From: Pectobacterium araliae | Lineage (GTDB): Bacteria > Pseudomonadota > Gammaproteobacteria > Enterobacterales > Enterobacteriaceae | Assembly: GCF_037076465.1 (NCBI RefSeq) | Contig: NZ_AP028908.1 | Location: 3,720,001 to 3,784,000, forward strand | Length of the DNA stretch: 64,000 bases | Direction of reading: 5' to 3' | Shown: positions 61,672 through 64,000 of the stretch, piece by piece | How positions within the stretch are numbered: position 1 is the stretch's first letter | Layout: every line of letters starts with the position of its first letter | Position numbers and translations under genes: made by a program | Notes under the pieces: model-generated | Seen by the model: the letters and a program-made list of their open reading frames with translations, nothing else | The model's database searches: none | What the model was told of the DNA's origin: nothing

Positions 61672-63155
61672 GCGATCACCCCCAGCAGGCGGGCAACGGT
61701 GATGCGATCGGAATAATCAAGACGCTGATTGCCAACCAGTTGGTAATCTTCGTGTCCTTTGCCCGCGACCAGCACCACGTCATTTTCCTGCGCCTGCATG
61801 ATCGCGCTAGTGACCGCTTCAGCACGTCCGTGAATCACCTGAACCCGTCCGGCATCCAACAGCCCAGAGAGAATATCGGCAACGATCGCCTGAGGCTCTT
61901 CACTGCGTGGGTTATCATCAGTCACCACAACGCGGTCGGCCAGCTGTTCTGCAATGCCGCCCATAAGTGGGCGCTTACCTTTATCACGATCGCCACCGCA
62001 GCCAAACACGCACCAGAGTTTCCCCAGACAGTGCAAACGCGCCGCTTCAAGCGCTTTTTCCAGCGCATCCGGCGTATGAGCATAATCAACAACGACCGTG
62101 GGTTTGCCTTCAGCATGGAAAACCTCCATGCGGCCACATACGGGTTGCAGTTGCGATCCAGCGATCACTAACTTATCGAGCGGATAACCAAGAGACAGCA
62201 GTGTTGCCAACGCCAGCAGCATATTGCTGACGTTAAACGCCCCCATCAGGCGACTTTCAATTTCGCCATGTCCCCAGCTTGAATCAAACGCAATCGTGGC
62301 ACCGTTGTCGTGATAATCAATCTGTGTCGCTTTCAGCCAGCGCCCACGGCAGCCGGGGACCAAATTGTTTTCCATGGTTACAGCAACCGCGTCCGGCAGC
62401 TTCGCTAACCAGCGCAGACCAACCTCATCATCAGCATTGATAATCATCTGACCAACACGATGCTCGGCGAACAGCGCCCACTTGGCCGCTTCATAGCTTT
62501 CCATATCGCCATGGTAATCAAGATGATCGCGGCTCAGATTGGTGAACACCGCCGCCGCAAACGGCAAGGCGGCAACGCGATTTTGCACCAGCCCGTGTGA
62601 AGAGACTTCCATTGCGGCGAACGTCGCACCTTGCTCGACCAGTTGGCTCAGCACCTGCTGAACATCGACAGCAGATCCTGTCGTATTCTCTGTCGGAATC
62701 GCCCGACCCAATAGGCCATTGCCTACCGTGCCCATCACCGCACTCGTTTCGCCTAATGCCTGGCTCCACTGCGCCAGAAGCTGAGTCGTCGTCGTTTTTC
62801 CGTTGGTTCCCGTTACGCCAATCAGCTGTAATTTTTCCGCTGGCTGCTGATAAAAACGGCCTGCCAGCGCAGAAAGCCGTTGGTTCAGATTACTGAGATA
62901 GACCACTGGCACACCGTGCATTTCGCGAACCGTGCCATCAGCAGCTTCACCTTCTGCTTCGGCAACAATCGCTGCTACGCCTTGCGCAATTGCCTGCGGA
63001 ATATAGCGCCGTCCATCTGTTTTGTGCCCGACAATCGCGACAAACAGATCCCCGGCAGCCGCGATGCGGCTGTCTAATGTCATTTCCCGCAGCGCGTGCA
63101 CCGGGATGTCTTGCACCCACGGCGCAAGTAAATCGCGCAAATTACGATCTGCCAC
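61668..63155 (-). CDS. murE: UDP-N-acetylmuramoyl-tripeptide synthetase (meso-DAP adding)
   Basis: A 495-residue Mur ligase. The P-loop is [13 protein letters not shown] near residue 115-127. The DNPRSEEPQ motif near residue 414 is the one that selects meso-diaminopimelate, so the wall is of the Gram-negative type. The start is a GTG (63155), giving [14 protein letters not shown] as in E. coli; it overlaps the end of ftsI by 14 bases. Confidence 0.98.
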   Translation of the reverse strand: MADRNLRDLLAPWVQDIPVHALREMTLDSRIAAAGDLFVAIVGHKTDGRRYIPQAIAQGVAAIVAEAEGEAADGTVREMHGVPVVYLSNLNQRLSALAGRFYQQPAEKLQLIGVTGTNGKTTTTQLLAQWSQALGETSAVMGTVGNGLLGRAIPTENTTGSAVDVQQVLSQLVEQGATFAAMEVSSHGLVQNRVAALPFAAAVFTNLSRDHLDYHGDMESYEAAKWALFAEHRVGQMIINADDEVGLRWLAKLPDAVAVTMENNLVPGCRGRWLKATQIDYHDNGATIAFDSSWGHGEIESRLMGAFNVSNMLLALATLLSLGYPLDKLVIAGSQLQPVCGRMEVFHAEGKPTVVVDYAHTPDALEKALEAARLHCLGKLWCVFGCGGDRDKGKRPLMGGIAEQLADRVVVTDDNPRSEEPQAIVADILSGLLDAGRVQVIHGRAEAVTSAIMQAQENDVVLVAGKGHEDYQLVGNQRLDYSDRITVARLLGVIA

Positions 63156-64000
63156 CTGATCCCTCTTCTCTATTAATTACAAACTCGTTTTTGTCGCCCG
63201 TCGACAACGCATCCGGTTCAATATTCATCGTACGCAGGACGCCACCCATGATGGCGCCAAAGATTGGCGCAGAAACTGCGCCGCCGTAGTACTTCCCTGC
63301 CTGCGGATCGTTGATCACGACAACCAGAGCAAAACGTGGATTACTGGCTGGCGCCACACCCGCCGTATAGGCAATATATTTGTTGATGTACTTACCATCT
63401 GGGCCGACTTTCTTGGCTGTACCCGTTTTAATCGCGATACGGTAGCCCTTGATGGCCGCCTTGGTGCCGCCACCGCCGGGTAGTGCAACGCTTTCCATCA
63501 TGTGCACTACGGAACGCACGAGCGCTTCAGGGAAGACGCGCTCGCCAGGCACGGGGGGATCAACTTTGGTAATCGACAGCGGGCGGTAAATACCGAAGCT
63601 GCCGATCGTGGCATAGACTCGCGCTAACTGTAACGGTGTTACCATCAGCCCGTAGCCGAAAGAAAAGGTGGCCCGCTCTACGTCAGACCACCGTTGTTTT
63701 TGGGGGTATAAGCCACTGCTTTCTCCGACCAACCCCAAATTGGTCGCTTTTCCTAATCCAAAGCGGGCGTAAGTATCGACCAGCGCAGAGGAAGGCATCG
63801 CTAACGCCAGTCTGGAGACACCGACGTTACTCGATTTCTGCAACACGCCCGTCAGCGTCAATTCGCTGTAGCGCGCCACATCTTTGATTTCATGCCCATT
63901 AACGTAGTAAGGCAGCGTATTGAGTACGCTATTTTCTTTAACGACACCGCGCTGCAAGGCTGTCATCACCACCATCGGTTTAACGGTAGAACCGGGTTCG
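63142..64000 (-). CDS. ftsI: Septal transpeptidase FtsI (PBP3), C-terminal part
   Basis: The last 286 codons; the gene runs off the window. The catalytic serine is at the edge (codon 63988-63990) in EPGSTVKPM, so the SxxK motif is intact. The SxN motif is in [12 protein letters not shown] and the KTG motif in [11 protein letters not shown]. The end reads [17 protein letters not shown], close to E. coli, where the tail is cut by Prc. It cross-links septal peptidoglycan together with FtsW. Confidence 0.97.
   Translation of the reverse strand, partial: EPGSTVKPMVVMTALQRGVVKENSVLNTLPYYVNGHEIKDVARYSELTLTGVLQKSSNVGVSRLALAMPSSALVDTYARFGLGKATNLGLVGESSGLYPQKQRWSDVERATFSFGYGLMVTPLQLARVYATIGSFGIYRPLSITKVDPPVPGERVFPEALVRSVVHMMESVALPGGGGTKAAIKGYRIAIKTGTAKKVGPDGKYINKYIAYTAGVAPASNPRFALVVVINDPQAGKYYGGAVSAPIFGAIMGGVLRTMNIEPDALSTGDKNEFVINREEGSGGRS

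Overview
The window is a 64 kb piece of an enterobacterial chromosome. Most of it is the '2-minute' region of Escherichia coli-type genomes, read backwards: ftsI-murE-murF-mraY-murD-ftsW-murG-murC-ddlB-ftsQ-ftsA-ftsZ-lpxC-secM-secA-mutT, yacG-zapD-coaE, guaC, hofC-hofB-ppdD, nadC, ampD-ampE, aroP, pdhR-aceE-aceF-lpd, acnB, yacL. Protein similarity to E. coli is high but not identical. The accessory content (FepA-type receptor with its own AraC regulator, an ascorbate-type PTS with a fructose-6-phosphate aldolase, tsx inserted between ampD and nadC, a DUF721/DciA-like gene between lpxC and secM) suggests a plant-associated Enterobacterales member. Pectobacterium or a close soft-rot relative is the best guess; this is inference, since no rRNA is present.

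Layout. 1-1620: end of a tellurite-resistance ter operon (terC end, terD, terE) closed by a terminator. 1625-3260: a HAD phosphatase, then a zone of decay with a truncated DeoR-type repressor, an IS110-type transposase fragment and two unexplained hairpins. 3267-7530: a LacI-family repressor with two DNA-binding domains in tandem, divergent from a PTS EIIA-EIIB-EIIC-aldolase operon with a palindrome between them. 7555-10700: yacL and acnB. 10990-24820: a roughly 14 kb accessory block between acnB and lpd, where E. coli carries little (mainly yacH). It holds an RtcB-family RNA ligase divergent from a two-cysteine ArsR repressor, a catecholate siderophore receptor divergent from an AraC regulator, an MmgE/PrpD protein, a large lipoprotein broken by one in-frame stop, a secreted alpha/beta hydrolase, and a LysR / MFS / serine-hydrolase cluster.

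24870-34024: the pyruvate dehydrogenase locus, with its own terminators, a perfect PdhR operator, a second PdhR-like core site, long hairpins between pdhR and aceE, and aroP with a TyrR-like box. 34106-41313: ampE-ampD, tsx with a consensus CRP site, nadC with a hairpin over its ribosome-binding site, and the type IV pilus genes ppdD-hofB-hofC. 41400-49708: guaC, coaE-zapD-yacG, mutT, secA, secM (with a divergent arrest motif), the DUF721 gene and lpxC. 49813-64000: the division and cell-wall (dcw) cluster, tightly packed with overlapping genes and cut by the window edge inside ftsI.

Together the core genes supply acetyl-CoA, TCA-cycle flux, NAD and CoA synthesis, protein export and septal peptidoglycan synthesis. 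The most original points are the tandem-HTH LacI protein, the ArsR/RtcB pairing, the nonsense-interrupted lipoprotein, the structured RNA between pdhR and aceE, the SD-covering hairpin of nadC, the altered SecM arrest sequence and the retained DciA-like gene. No tRNA, rRNA, CRISPR array or intact mobile element was seen.
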